Assembly: GCA_036365455.1 (NCBI GenBank)
Contig: JAWQUS010000017.1
Span: 2,108,001-2,172,000, forward strand
Length of the DNA stretch: 64,000 nucleotides
Direction of reading: 5' to 3'
Source: Macrosoma leucophasiata
Taxonomy: Eukaryota; Arthropoda; Insecta; Lepidoptera; Hedylidae
Shown one piece after another: positions 34,601-49,600 of the stretch. The notes beneath the pieces are model-generated. The model saw nothing but the letters and a program-made list of their open reading frames with translations, searched no databases and was not told where the DNA came from. How positions within the stretch are numbered: the stretch's first letter is position 1; each line of letters opens with the position of its first letter. Position numbers and translations under genes: made by a program.

Positions 34601-37600
34601 TATTCAACTTGCTCGTTGAATAGCTTTCATATTTGTACTTTGGTAAGTAGGTACAATTTAATAGTGCATAATATGGTCGACGAGAAAATACTGTAATGCT
34701 AGTCGTAGATCACCCCAGTGGTGGTGATTAGGCATAGTTATCACACCGTTTTAAAAAAAGGTATTCGTCATATTCTTCTGGAAACTGATATCTAATATGT
34801 TTACATAAAATTACATCGTATTAATATTATAAATGCGAAAGTTTGTATGTTTGTTTGATTGTTACTCCTTCACGCAAAAACTGCTGAACCGATTTTCATG
34901 TAATTTGGCACACATAGTGGGTAACTTGGATTAACACATAGTTTTTATCTCAAAAATTGTTCCTGTGGGATGCCATGGGATGATTTGATGATTTTGATTT
35001 GACTAAGTTTCTACAGGCTACGCGAAAAGTGACCTACACGCGGGCAGAGCCGCGGGCAACAGCTAGTAAATATATAAATACGCTTACACTCACAGCCCCA
35101 TGCTGGACTAACCGGGTCGGTGGTCGCTTGCCGCTTAATGGTAGTGTTCAGAGCTATCGTGTTCCGGTCAGGTTTGTCCAATTTACAAGCCCGTAATTTC
35201 TGGCACTGACGTTTAATAAAATAAAATCATATCTTTCATATACTTACCTTCTGTGACATCAACATAAAACAAAAAATGTGGTGTAGGGCAAAACACGCGC
35301 AAGGGATATGTTTTAAAATAGATTACATTCCAAACTAGAGTAGGTAGTCGACATTTTAAATTGATTTGTTTTACTGTTCCGCCTTCAACAGCAAATAGGG
35401 GTAATACAGTAATTTATTCATTATCATCATCATTTCAGCCAAAAGACGTCCACTGTTGAGTAAAGATCTCCTCCAAAGAATGCCACAACGTACGGTCTCG
35501 GGCCGCCCTCATCCAGCGATTGCGACTTTCACCAGGTTGTCGGTTCACCTCGTTGCATGCAGTGGCGGTAGTTTCATCGCAGGCCATGCCCATCCTGCAT
35601 TTTGCACTTATTACCGCACCATTTGAATGGTTTGACCGCCATTGTTCGGTTGACTGACTACACTAGTGGAATTCTCTTCCCGTAGAAGAAAATTCTTCCG
35701 CTGGTGGGCGGTGGGGTCATCACGTCCTGACTCCAGCAGTCACTCAGTCAGTTTATATACGTCTAATGTACCTTGCCAGCACTCCTGACCCCCTTCCAGA
35801 GGGAGAAGTAGACGAGAACGAAGACTCCAAACACGCAGAGAGCGAGCGACGGTTTGATGGGCCCCATATTGTCGAGCCCGTTGGATCGATGCTGTTCCAG
35901 GACGTTTCGTCTAGGCAAATAGATAACAAGAGTAACTTCACGTCTGGATTACTCAGAAAGGGTAGGCGAAAGATGATGAAGGTTATATTAGTATAAGGCA
36001 GGGATAAATGCATTCATACATGCAAACCGATGATTCACCAGTTATGTTTTGTCAAAATTTACTGGTAAATGGTACTAAACTCCCGACCCGGGCATCTAAC
36101 CCAGGATCACATCATAGCAGTAGTGGTCAGCTACCACTGGATATATGTACTATCGAGGAAGTTTCTGGTCAAACGAGGTACCGACATGTAGGTTCGACTT
36201 GTGAATCGTAATGGTCTGTGCGAAGACGCTGTTAGACCAATAGCAAACAGTGAATAATACCAGCAGTAAAAGAAAACAAAGAAAGTGTGTATGTCAGCTC
36301 CGACGCACGACGGGAGTTGACTCGGTATGCGTAAGGAGATAGTGAAACACGTCCGCTCGCAGCGGTCATAGGGGAATGGACGCACAACAGAATATTGTCA
36401 TAATATGAACCGCATCACGCCTCGGCTTTCGTGCTTCACTTGATTTTACTCTTCATACAATTTCCGCACCGGACCTTATAACTCAAATCGATTCTGAAGG
36501 AATAAACTCCAATACTTTTTTTATGTGATGGTGGTGGCAAACAAGCATTCAGTTCACATTGATGTTAAGTGACGACTGCAGCCTATAGACATCTACACAA
36601 TAACCAGAGGTCAAAGTGCAGATGCGTTGCCACCCCTGAGGACTAAGATCTTTTGCCTCTGTGGTAGTTATAACGGGGCCATACATTACCATCTAACCGG
36701 AACACGATAGTGCTGAACATCACTATTCGGCAGCCGATAGATTAGGTAATGCGGTGGTGCCTACACCCTCGAGCTCGACTCCAGTGATGGCACTGGAGTT
36801 CTACCGCCTCTTAAAATACTTACTCAAAGAATTCCTTAGCGGGTGTGCTAGCATTTGGGTTGATCTGGGGCGAGGTGACGGGCGTACAGAGCGGTGTGTT
36901 CCAGTCGTTGTCGCAGCTGGTCCACGGCAGCACGGAGTTGATGGACGCCAGGGACGCCACCAGGTAGTACACCGCCCAACCGATGATTGTGTTGTAGTAC
37001 ATGCCCATGTAGATGTCGATCATGCAGATTGCGTAGCCGACGCCTGTGGTGTATTGGTATGGGTTACAAAACTATAAATGGCCAATTTGAACAAAACGTC
37101 TTAGAGCGAGATTTATTACTTTCAAGTAAAGTACGCTTCGAACTGTCGAATCCCATACTATACTGACAGTTCTAAACATACTTTGCTCAAAGTAAAGTCG
37201 TATTTATTTATACACTTTATTGTACACCAGAAAACTAAACCAATTATACAAGCTAGAAAAGAAATAAAAGTACAAAAGGCGGTCTTATCGCAAAAGGTGC
37301 GATTTCTTCCAGACAACCTTTCAGTCAGGAACATCAAGAAAGAAATTATTTATTTGCCGGCAGGGTGTACTGAGCAATAATAAAGATTTAAAACATAATA
37401 ATAATAAATGAATAGATAATTACGAAACGAGGAGAAATATTATAAATATTTATACATTATGAAAGAGCAATGCATGACCAAAAGATAAAGTTAAAAAGTT
37501 TTAGAAAAAGAGGTAAAGAAGAAGGATGAAAAAGGATAGATAGTTACAGAGTCTGAGTTAAATAAAAATCTTTGACCTTATGTTTAAAGGAAACTGTGCG

Positions 37601-40600
37601 GTCTGTGAATCTCACCATTAGAGTCAGATTCACAGACAGTACCTACTACGACTTTAGGTACTTTGAGCAAAGTATGTTTTTTCAGTAAAGTATGAGTTTT
37701 GACAGTTTTAAGAATACTTTTCTCTAAGTATCTCACATTCAGTTTGTCTTTTGTTAGTTAGAATGAAGAATTGTTCCCTATTGGTTATTGGAATTACATA
37801 TTCTATTTTTAAAGTTTACGCGCTTAAAATATATTCTCAAAGGGCTGGATAGACACACTCATATTATGTAGCGAGAGGGGAGTAGCCATAGCGTGTATTA
37901 ATAATAATAATATAAGCCTTTATTCAGACACTTTTAGTTATATTACAATATTTCTTATTGTTAATGTTAAATTTTACGACTATGATGAGTCGACATCGAC
38001 AACTGGGTCTGTTTGCCATCTTTTGGCAAAGGCCTCCTCCAATAGCTTCCAGTTCTTTCTATCTAGGGCTGTTCTGGTCCATGTTTTGCCCGCTGTTAAT
38101 TGCAAGTCGTCTGCCCATCTTCGGGCCTACCGACCTCGTTTTCTCTTGGCCAGCCTGAGATACCAATGAATTAAAGTTTGGTTCCATTTTTTGATGCCTC
38201 TGATTATGTGGCCTGTCCATTTCCACTTGAGTTTCTGGATTCTGTATGTTACATCGTCAACTTTCGAGCGCTTTCTGATTGTGCTGTTCCTAATCCTATC
38301 GCTTTTCCTGATATTTAGCATGCTCCTCTCCATTGCCGCCTGGCAGGTCTTTAGTTTTGCGTTTTGCGCTTTAGTGAGGGCCCATGATTGGCAGCCATAG
38401 GTGAGGACGGGCAGTACGCAAGTATTATACAGCTTCTTCTTAATGAATATCTTGGTTTCTTTGTTTTTCATGACTTCTTTTAATCTCCAATAGCTTTTCC
38501 ATGCCTTACCAATTCTTATGTCTATTTTCTTTACCATTAAATCGTTAGTTGAGATAAGTTGGCCTAGGTAAGTGTACTCTTTCACTACTATATACTCGAT
38601 GGATTCGCCGTTCAGTAATATAGGTTCTTCGGTTGCGTTTGTCATTACCTTTGTCTTAGACGTATTCATCGTTAGACCAACTCTAAGGCTTTCTTTTTCT
38701 AGGCCTGATAGCATATTTTGAGGGTGGATACTGGATATAGCAAAGATTATGATGTCATCAGCGAAACGTAGGTGAGTTAGTTGTTCTCCATTTATGTTTA
38801 AGCCATATTGGTCCCAGTCACATTTGTGGAAGATTTATTCCAAAACAGCAGTAAATAATTTGGGTGATAGAGGGTCTCCTTGGCGTACTCCTCTTTTTAT
38901 TTGTATTTCTTTGCCCTCTTTTTCTAGTTTTATCTTTGCTGTATTATTTGCGTATATATTTTTCATGATCCTGATGTACTTATGTTCTACTCCATGGTTT
39001 TTCAAGCTCTGCCAGATACTTTCACGCTCAATTGAATCAAACGCCTTGCTGAAGTCTATAAAGCAACAGTAGAATGAAGTATTGTATTCTTTATTCTTTT
39101 CAAAAGTTTGCTTTACTGCGTGAATGTGATCCAATGTTGAGTATCCCGCCCTAAAACCAGCTTGTTCTCTGACTTGGTTTTCATCTAGCGTCCCAGTTAT
39201 ACGTCGCAGAACGACTTTTGCAAATACTTTATAGATATTGGACATTAAGCTGATAGGTCTATAATTATTAATTTCACTCTTGTCACCTTTTTTATGCAAT
39301 AGTATTATCGTCGAGTTCGTCCATTGAGTTGGTATTATTTCTGTGCGTAGAATGTCATTAAAGATGTGTTTTAGCACTGGTACTACGTCATCTTTACATT
39401 CTTTTAGTAGATCGTTGTTGATGTAGTCAGGTCCAGGTGATTTGTCTGTTTTCAGTGTTTCAATGGCTTTGGTTATCTCTACTTCTAGGATAGATGGAAC
39501 ACTGTCGGTATTACTGAGGTCGATTTCATCTAAGCAGTTTTTTCTTGAATACAGATCTTCATAAAATTTTGTAGCAATTGAGAGTATATCTGGTCTTTTA
39601 GTCTTGTTCACGCTATGTTGATCTTTCATATTAGGTATCCAGTATGTTTTGTCTTTTAAGAATTTTATGGCTTTTTTAATTCCTCCTGTCTTTGTAATAT
39701 GTTTCTCAAATGCGTCTATTCTATGTCGATCTCGGTCTTTCTTAATTTGAAGTTTAATAGATTTGCTTATTTTCCCTATTTCTGCTCTTATACTTTTAGT
39801 TTTATTGTGAGTACTTATCAGTTTTAATCTTTTTTCTAGTAAAGTGTGGACCTTTTCAGACATGGTTTTTGATGTATTTGTGCTGCCTTTGTTACAGCTT
39901 TATGATTTTGTTGTTAGTATTTCGTGGAGATAATCATATTTTTCTTGAGTTTTGAGGTGTTGAATAGATGTTTCTTTCAGTAAGTTAGTTTTTTCTTTGA
40001 TGTTAGCTATTGATATTGGATTCCCCATGACCGAAGCTTTTATTTTAAATGGGCGTCTTTGATAGCGTGTATTACCGCTGCAAAATAGACTGTCATTTTT
40101 TGCGGGGGGAAATGCGTGCGACACACACGCACACTACAAAAATCGTCTATTACTATGAAACTCACACCTTGACTTTAACAAAATACAGAAACAATTTCAC
40201 GCACACATTTAAACATCTAGGCGACAGGCGTAAGATCATTTGGTCTTGTACTTTGACAGAGGGGAAAGCCTGCATATGGCTACTCCCCTCCGTGTTGCTC
40301 TATGGTGCTGAGCATGTCTGATGTGTATGTCCTTGCATTCTATCCTACAAGTATAAAGTATGAAATAATAAAATAGTTCTTAGTACGTACATACATCAAA
40401 CTAGCAACATTTAAATCAATAGGAATCTATCATCCAAAGATATCAATGGATATGGAACTACATACAATAATTAAAACCATTGAGAACAATTTAACAACAT
40501 AAATCAATGGATAAAGGGCACAATAAATTTGTCTTCCCCATCTCAAGTGGCAACATCGAGTTAACCAATTCATCAAGTGACAATAAATCCGACAAACACT

Positions 40601-43600
40601 TTAAAATCGAATTAAATCCCGTCCGATTCGGTGCAAACTTTCCAACGTCTCGGGCGCCATGTTTGATAGAATCAGCGCCATCTGTCGTAATGAAATGATA
40701 TCGCGCCGCTCTCTAATTGGCTTAAGAGATGCGATCGCGCGATTCATTTCCAATAACATCGGAGTTGCGAAGTTAGAATGAAATTTGCTTCATGAGTCAT
40801 AAGTTGTAGAATAATATTGGCCGATTGAGTTATGTCGAGCTGGTTGAAAGCTCAATATTTGTATTCATTGTAGGTATGTCATCGATACACATATTATATT
40901 TATACTCAAAAAGAAGATTATGCATATATAAATAAATATAACAATTGAATTACTACTGACTACCAACTTCATTAAAAAGAGTAGACCGAATAAATGTTCC
41001 GAGCGCGAAGACTAGATTTGCTCAAAAGCAGTACGATATGGTTACTACACAGTTGTACAATAAATTACTTAAAACTCTTGTAAATAAAAATAAAAACAAA
41101 AAATACTAATAATAATGAGTTTAAGATGATTATTTCCGCATGGCTCAGGAATTTTGACTATGATGGTATTGAAGTTATGTTAGCAAATCTGTTTTTTTCA
41201 TAATATGGCGAAGTATAGACGTACACGATTTCTGATACACACAGTTATTAAATCTCTTACACCATCATCCAAACACCCACAGGCAGGTTACCTACTAACA
41301 CACACACTCCCACACACACACACACACTTTTTCACTCACTCACATACTCACCCTTCTTTGTAATTTTTTTGATTACTTGATATATCTACCTTATATTATA
41401 TTTTATGACAAAATGATTTTATGTTAAGTTATAACTCGGAGAAGCCACTGATTCCCGAAATACAGTGTAGACTAGTTCAGGAATCTATGGATTCAATATT
41501 AACCATTTTAAAAAATTTTTTGTCAATAAATTATTATATTATATACCTATTATATAATTATCACACTCACATCTAAAACCTAAAACAAAAAATACCTGCT
41601 ATGTAAAGAAAGTTCAAGGGAAAACAAACACGCTCTGAAGTAGACTCTACTGTAGATCACTACATCAATGACTGTCTCTTTCGTAGATATACAAAAGAAT
41701 ACTTAGTTGTAATTACAACTGTTAACTTGGGCTGTATGTCCCTTTTTTTTACAAAAACACAAAGAAACACAATAAAGGTACTTATTGTTATTAAAATGAT
41801 TTTATTGGGGACATCTTAATGAATATGGTTTGACTTTATTAAACACTAGCAGTCTTATTAATAAAAATATCTTGTTCCAAGCACCATCCCAACTTAAACT
41901 TGGACTTGTTTATCCTAGAGTGTCGGAGTTTTAACTTTGTATTTAAAGTGTTATTAATAAACGCTGCGAAGCCTCGAACTAACAATACATTATTACTTAT
42001 CTTACACTAAAATATTTTTCCAAATCGGCCTAGTAGGTAGTTCCTGAGATTAGCGCGTTCAAACAAACAAAGTCTTTAGCTTTATATTATAAGTAAAGAT
42101 AAACAAACATGATACATATTCAGTAAGAGCTCAGAAAATATGTAGTTGAGTAGATCAAGTTTTCAATTAATGTGTTTAATATAGTACCTATTCCTTATTT
42201 AAACGATGATTCGTGACAAATCAAAATACTAGAATTCGGCGACTATAAAGATTACACATAGAAACCCACAATTCGTGTGCCGAGTAACATCTCGCTTTTC
42301 AATATTGATGAGCCAGCGATGGCGATAAGCGAGCGCGATACCTACATTACGAGCGAATGAACAGATAAGGACCCCCATTTACATACATACATCATACATT
42401 ACATACATCGAGGGCCATACGACGTTGGGATTTTCCGGAACTTTTTCAAATCATTGGCCATCAATATGTTTAATGACTCAATAAAATGTTTTTATTTGAT
42501 CACGGCTTTTCAAGTAGCTCGATAACAGCATGGTAACATATTTGAAGATTTGTGATTCTTATTTATCAATCAGTAGGTATGTGTTTGAACTTTTAGGTAA
42601 TTGTACTATTCATTTTTCGCAATAATACATGCGAGTGAACTTTAGAAATTAGAGAAAAAACGGAAAGAAAAGGCCGCTAAGCGCTAAGAAAAGCGGCTGG
42701 TAAGGTCATCATGATCGCAGGTTCGATTCCTGCCCGAAGTCAAATTTTTCTTTAATTTCTTAACTTTTATGTAGTTATTACTATATAACTATCTTCATAT
42801 CACCTTACTGGTGGTAGGGTTCCAGTGTAGGAGCTCGCGGGTGTAGGCACCAACGCGTTATCTAATCTTTCTGCCGCCAAATGGCAGTGTTCAGAACTAT
42901 CGTGTTCCAGTTAGATGGTAATGTACGGCCCCGTAATAACTTATCACAGAGACATATCAACTAGGTTCTCAGAGGTGGCAATGCATCTGCATTTTGAGCT
43001 CTGGACTTCATGTGGGCGTCTATAGGCTGCAGTCATCACTAAACATCAATGTAAACTGCATGCTCGTTTGCCACCTTCTTTCTATAAAAAAATAATAATG
43101 TCATATGACGAAGTGAACCAAACTAATTACCTACTTACTAATATTTATTAAAATGTGATTACTGGTGCATCAAAATTAAAGCTTACGTAAATATCTGGTT
43201 TATTAACAAATACCTACAATTGCTATAAAACCACAGCCGCTAAAATCTTGAATCGTCAAAAAGTTGACAATATTAATTTCCGATTTGTCCAACAGTATCT
43301 TCCAAGGCAAGGTATTCTGAATTTAAAAGAAAAGCAACACCTGATTGGTCAAATTATTGTGCCGGCAGGTCGCGACGATGCCAATCGGTCACGGACAGAA
43401 AACTTGTGCGGATCTTTGGGGTACGACCTGGAAAATATTCTTTCTTATTCGAAGGGACCCCGGACTCAGTTTTCCGGCAAGCAAGGTACGAAGATATGTT
43501 TCATTGTATATTGGGTGGAGTGTTCCATTTCTTTTTTTAAATCTAAAATATTTATAGAGGGTTTGATCAGACATGATCATGCCATCCTTATAGTAACAAG

Positions 43601-46600
43601 GCTGTCTTACGATCTATGGTTAATGCCTATTTTGACAAGTTTATACCGCGCTTTGGCTTCCTCCCTATAAGCTTCCTCAGATAGAGGAAAGCTTATAATA
43701 TTATTACATATGCCAATTTCCTTCAGGTCGATTCCAATTTCAAAACGTAACATAGACCTTTCGGCTTCATTCCGTACACACTCCACTAATGCGTGGTATA
43801 CGTCTTCCACGGCTCCGCACTCAGTGCAATAAGGTTTCTATACTTCATTCACCAAATCTAATGCAAGTTTTGCTATGGGTTTTTTTTTAAGAATGTTGTT
43901 ACAAACGATCCCCAGATTTTGAAATTGTGCCCGCTTTATGATTATCGGTATCTTACCCTATTTTCGGGCTTCAAACGTGTTACTGGCAAAACATGATTTA
44001 TCATTAATGTGGGCAAAACTTATAAATACAGGGCACGTTATTAATGTATTAAGGTGTAAGAAGTGAGTAAGCAGTTCACGTTTATGGTGATTAGATATGG
44101 TTATTATAGAATAACTAGCTGTGCCCGCGACTTCGTCCACGTGAGAAAAAAAAAATTGTTCAGTATGTACCCGGACGAAGTCGTGGGCGCAGCTAGTATA
44201 AAAGTAGCCTAAGTTACTCCTTATTACCACAGCTATCTGCCAGTGAAAGTCCCGTCAAAATTGAAGACACTCAAATTCTATTTATTTGTATGTAGGTATG
44301 TATGTATGTATGGTTGCATGGAGATAAAATTAGCCTAAGTTTACTCTTTATCACATCAGCTATCTGCCAGTGAAAGTCTAATTCAAATTCTATTAATTTG
44401 TATGTAGGTATGTAGGTATGTATGTATGTATGTATGGAGATCAAAGTAGCCTAAGTTACTCCTTATTACATCAACTACCTACCCGTGGAAGTCCCGTCAA
44501 AGTCCAATTCTACTTATTTGTATGTAGGTATGTATGAATGTATGGATGTATGGAGATAAAAGTAGCCTAAGTTACTCCTTATCACATCAGCTATCTGCCA
44601 GTGAAAGTCCCGTCAAAATCGGTCCAGCCGTTCCCAAGGTTAGCCCCGCCAAACAGACAGACACGTAACTTCACGCCTGTAATCCCCGAAGGGGTAGGCA
44701 GAGGAAAATGCATGCATTCAAGCATACATGCAAACACCCACGATTCGCCGGTTACGTTTTGGCCCATGTAACAGGTGGCGAGCCTGTTGACATCTCCGGG
44801 CACATTACCAAACTTTGAGGTACTGGGAAATTTCCAGAAAATGGAAAAATCGCAATAGAACCAGAGACAAAGGCTTTTTCACCATTATCTCTGATAACCC
44901 CCTACCCGGGAATCGAACCCAGGACCTCAGCGTAGTAGTAGTGGCCTGCTACCACTAGGCTACCGAGGCAGTCAGACAGACAGACAAAAATTGTAAAAAA
45001 TGTTGTTTTGGTATATTTACCGTGTATACATACATATGCATTTAGTAAAAAGCGGTTATTTTAATATTACAACCAGACACTCCAATTTTATTTATTTGTA
45101 TAGATGTGAACCACTATCTATAACTGCCTCAGTATTCTAGTAATAATATTGGGGTTTTCTATTTACATTTCCATTTCTTGTGTATAATCACATAAGAAAT
45201 AGATAAATAGACCACGTTAATGACAGGTGATAACTGCAGAGCATCTACAAAAATACTACCTTCAGAAGCTCTGGATGAACGGTTTTATCCACTAACCTTT
45301 ATTTATGGGATAGAACAAAATACTGACAAATATGTTGATTTTGGTGCTTAAAAGCAGTGGAAACTTGTGTATCTGCATTACTTCTAGTCACAAATACATA
45401 ATAAAACGAAAACCCATAGAAAAAACCAGAAGAACCGGTTAAATCAAAACAGAACGTTCGAGCGTCGCCCTTCGCTTCAAATGACCGTCGCCACCGCAAT
45501 GAAGAGCCGATCCAATATTTGCGCGACAGATCACGCGCGACTTAACCCACGAACACTCTGACAGGGTGGACGCACACTACATGAAATTATGTTTTAGAGA
45601 TATTCGCTCATGGGTTCAGAATTTTGTAAATAATATTATGAAAAAAAAAAACAAATTATTTGCAAATGTTTCCGCATCACAAAAAATTTTAACAATTCAA
45701 AAAAAAATTGTTGCATAATAAAATGAAATTGAAATAATAATAACGGAAGAAAAGATGAGTGCCTAAGAAGATTCACTGATAGGTTCGACAGTAAAAGTCT
45801 TTCAGCGCCGGCAGCGCCTTGCTAACACCCTTGGAGTTGCAAATGTCGATAAGCTATGGTGACCATTTTCCATCAGGTGGCTCGTCTACTTATTTGTCAA
45901 TCTTATGAATACCAACCATACTCAAATCGGTCCTCTCGTTTTGAAACTACAAGCTTACAAATACATATCCTGGCCATACTGTCAGGTCATTAACGACATC
46001 CATGCGAGAGGTCTTATAATCTCACTGTTCCAATGGTATTAATAAACTAGCTGTGCGCACGCCATCGTCCGCGTGGCATGATGTTATATAGCCTATAGCC
46101 TTCTTCGATAAATGAATTATCTTATACTAAGGTTCGATTGCACCAACATATACATCCTTCTCTAACTTTTACAAATTTGTTCCAGTTGGAAAAGGATGCA
46201 TTAACAACAAATATTTTGGAGCAACCAAACGTGAAAGTTAAAAAAAAACCGTCTAGTTGTTCCTGAAATTAGCACTTTCAAACAAACAAACTCTTAAGCT
46301 TGAAATTATTATCTAGTATAAAGAAGTATATATTAAACTGTTGCAATTACATTTTACAAATGATAGAATGATCATGTGTAAATCAACACGTGTTTCTCCT
46401 AGTGGACGTCGAGCTTAATAATGGGAACGAATCGTCTGTAAGTGTGTACGGGTGAGATCGAAAAACTCCATTTCTTACGTCTCACCACTAGCCTTGAGCT
46501 ACATAAAGGATTGACACATTTCATGAAATATAATAATACGAAAATTCATTAGAAATATAGTAAGTATCGTACTGAAAACATGCTTGATTTAAGAAAAAAA

Positions 46601-49600
46601 AACAAGAAACTGTATTGCTTTGAAAAAGTAGAACAAAACGCCTCATAGAAAATAACTGAACATTATATGACGTCACGCAAGGTAAAAAAAAATCTAAGCA
46701 GTGTGGAGAAATCAAGGCATTTAAAAAATTAAATATCGTCGTCAGTACAACGTTTATGTACGAATATTGTATTCAAAAAGATGTTGAAAATCGTTCACAC
46801 ATTTTTACTGGTGGTAGAGCTCCAGTGAAGGAGCTCGCGGGCGTAGGCACCACCGCATTACCTAATATACTTGCCGCTAAATGGTAGTGTTCAGCACTAT
46901 CGTGTTCCGGTCAGGTGGTAATGTACGGCCCTGTAATTTCCGGCACAGAGGCACAACACCTTAGGCCTCAGGAGTGGTAACGCATCTGCATTTTGACCTT
47001 GGTCTTTGTGTGGGTGTCTATAGGCTGCAGTCATCACTTAACATCAATGTTAACTGCATGCTTGTTTGCCACTTCCATTCATAAAAAAAATAATTAAGTT
47101 CTTCTATCTCATATGATTCAACTCCAATTTTCAAAATTTTTGTATCATTATATCCCAATTGCAAGTCACTTTCATATGATATGATAAAAAGTAGTGACTT
47201 TATTCCTAAACAACATCCTCATTCAATGTAGGTTCGTAGCAAGTGATCAGACGCCTGCAGTTAGTGTGTCCAGTACAATCTCCAAGTAGGCAAACCGCTC
47301 TTTTTCATTGACAGTCCATTACCGCTTCGTATAATAAGAAAGGCTACCACGAGGCAGCCTCTACAGAGGCTGACCCTCGATTGGCACCCGTTTCATACAT
47401 TTTAATCCGCATCCACTCTGATCCACCATTTGTCTTGTGTTAAAAGCATTGCCTCCTGTATATTTATAAAGCCCGCGTCGTTTCGTCCGTTGTACAAGTA
47501 TGTGGGGAAGAACATTTCGAGATGGGACACTGACTGATGTGTGAACGCAAATAGTCTTTACCTAAATTATAAGAGGAGTATAGTTACTATAAAAATGTTT
47601 TGGGATCCGTGCCTCAAAAGGAAAAATGGAACCAATATAAGATTATTAAGGGTAAAAGCGACTTCTTTATGATATTTAATAAACTGCAAAGTTTATTATA
47701 TCGATTGCCTAACTAGCGTTGTTGGCAATAGATGTCGCTACTGCCGCCATAAGGCAATGCAATAAATGTGAAGGAAAGATTTGACAAATCGGGCAGGACT
47801 TCGGTGGCTCAGTTGGAAGAGCGGCTGGATTAGATTCCCAGGGGCCGCGAGTTCGAGTCTCACCTGAAGTAAAATTTTTCTTTCCATTTTCCTTTTAAAA
47901 AAATATGAGATCACTAATGCGTGTGTCTCTCTGTCTAGGTAGCTTGACTAGAGAACTTGGAAGATCATCATCATCATTTCAGCTAATATACGTCAGCTGA
48001 ACAAAGTCCCCAAAGATTGCTACAACGAACGGTCCTGAGCCGCTCTCATCCAGCGACGTTACTTGGAGGCATAGAGCAACTCGGCCACCCGTTGCGGCAG
48101 ACCGGAGGGGAGTACAAATACATATAAGTAATACTGTATCATCTACATGAAACCAGATATCTCATTCTCATTGCTAGGTATTAATTTAGACAGTAACTTG
48201 AATTGGAAGTGTCATATTGAATACATATTAAATAAGTTGTCTAGATTTGCATATGCTCTTTTTGAATTAAAAAGATCCACAAATACAGCCAAACTAGCGT
48301 ACCACGCATATGCGCATGCATGGCTTCGTTATGGGATACCACTGTGGGGAAATAGCACTGACGCACATAAAGTGTTAGTCGCCCAAAAAAGGTGTACCTA
48401 GCCAATATAAGCAAATTAGACAGTTGCAGGCCATATTTCACCCGATATAAAATCCTAACTGTAATTTCATTATATATTTTAGAATCGTGCAAACTAGTGA
48501 AGAAAAATATGGAATTGTGTAATAAAACTGATAATATTTATTCGCGTATTCAACTAAGACAAAGGAATAAATTGGTCCTGCCCAAGGCCACTTTGTCTTT
48601 GGTTGGGTCGGGGCCGTATTCTATGTCCATAAAATTGTATATCGCATTACCCAACCACATTCGACTAATAGAAAATTATAAAAAAAATGTAACGACATTA
48701 AATAATTATTTAATTGACAAATGCTATTATAAAATTAGTGAATATTATGTAAATGTAAAATAATTTAATTAATCTATTTCATAATTAATAAGTAATGACA
48801 TGTATTAGATATTATTTTTATATAAGGACATTAAAAATTTGTTATACCCTTGCAGGTAAAAGAGAGTATGGAACATTCTGTTGATACCTATTTTTATTAT
48901 TAAGTATTTTTGGACTATTATTAATTTATTTACTTTGACATATTAATCAACGTATCAGTTGTTATTCGCTTTAATTTTATATTTGTAATTTGACCTATCA
49001 CAAGCAAATTCTATTATTTCCAAGTGATTAAATGAATTTTTGAGTTTGAGTTTGAGTTTGGTTCATGTGTTGGTCATAATGCCATGTAACATGTTTATGC
49101 AAATAAAATTTAAATTGAAATTGAAATTGAGATATCAATGTTCATACGTTGCCACTCCTGAGGTCGTATTCTTCTAGAAATTAAAGAAAGAAGGGAAAGA
49201 AAATTTGACATCGGCAGGAATCGAACCTGCGACCTCAGGATAATCAGTCTAGCCGCTTTGCCACTAAGCTACTGAAGTCCCACACCGATACGTCAATTTT
49301 GCCTTACCTTTTTGATTTTTAACCGATTTAGGGTCGGTTCACTCGCATGTGTTATTGCGAAAAATATTATTTTGTGCCGTACATTACCACCTGACTGGAA
49401 CACGAAAGTGCTGAACACTACAATTTAGCGGCAGGTGGATAAGATAATGCGGTAGTACCTACACCCTTGAGCACCAACACTACAACGTGACTACAACTCT
49501 ACCCGTATAATGTAAAATGAATGTAACCAGTATTTTTTATGTGAAAGTGGTAACAAGCATGCAGTTCACATTGATGTTAAGTTATGACTGCAGCCTTTAT

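Larger units (their letters stand above)
37901..40061 (-). mobile_element. RTE-like LINE, 5' truncated, 13-bp target duplication
   Basis: Flanked by ATAGCGTGTATTA at 37888-37900 and 40062-40074. On the minus strand it runs from a linker region through reverse transcriptase to a tail of ATT units at 37901. The endonuclease is missing, so it was truncated at the 5' end on insertion. Confidence 0.85.
37875..40290. mobile_element. MITE split by a LINE insertion
   Basis: The outer inverted ends are GAGGGGAGTAGCCATA (37875) and its complement ATATGGCTACTCCCCTC (40274-40290). Without the LINE at 37901-40061 the element would be about 250 bp. Confidence 0.75.

Noticed and set aside
36754..37077. Plus-strand 107-codon frame
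   Set aside because: Antisense to SerT exon 4; the minus strand encodes TM3 of the transporter.
41284..41345. CA-rich tract as a possible regulatory site
   Set aside because: It is a simple microsatellite without other supporting signals.
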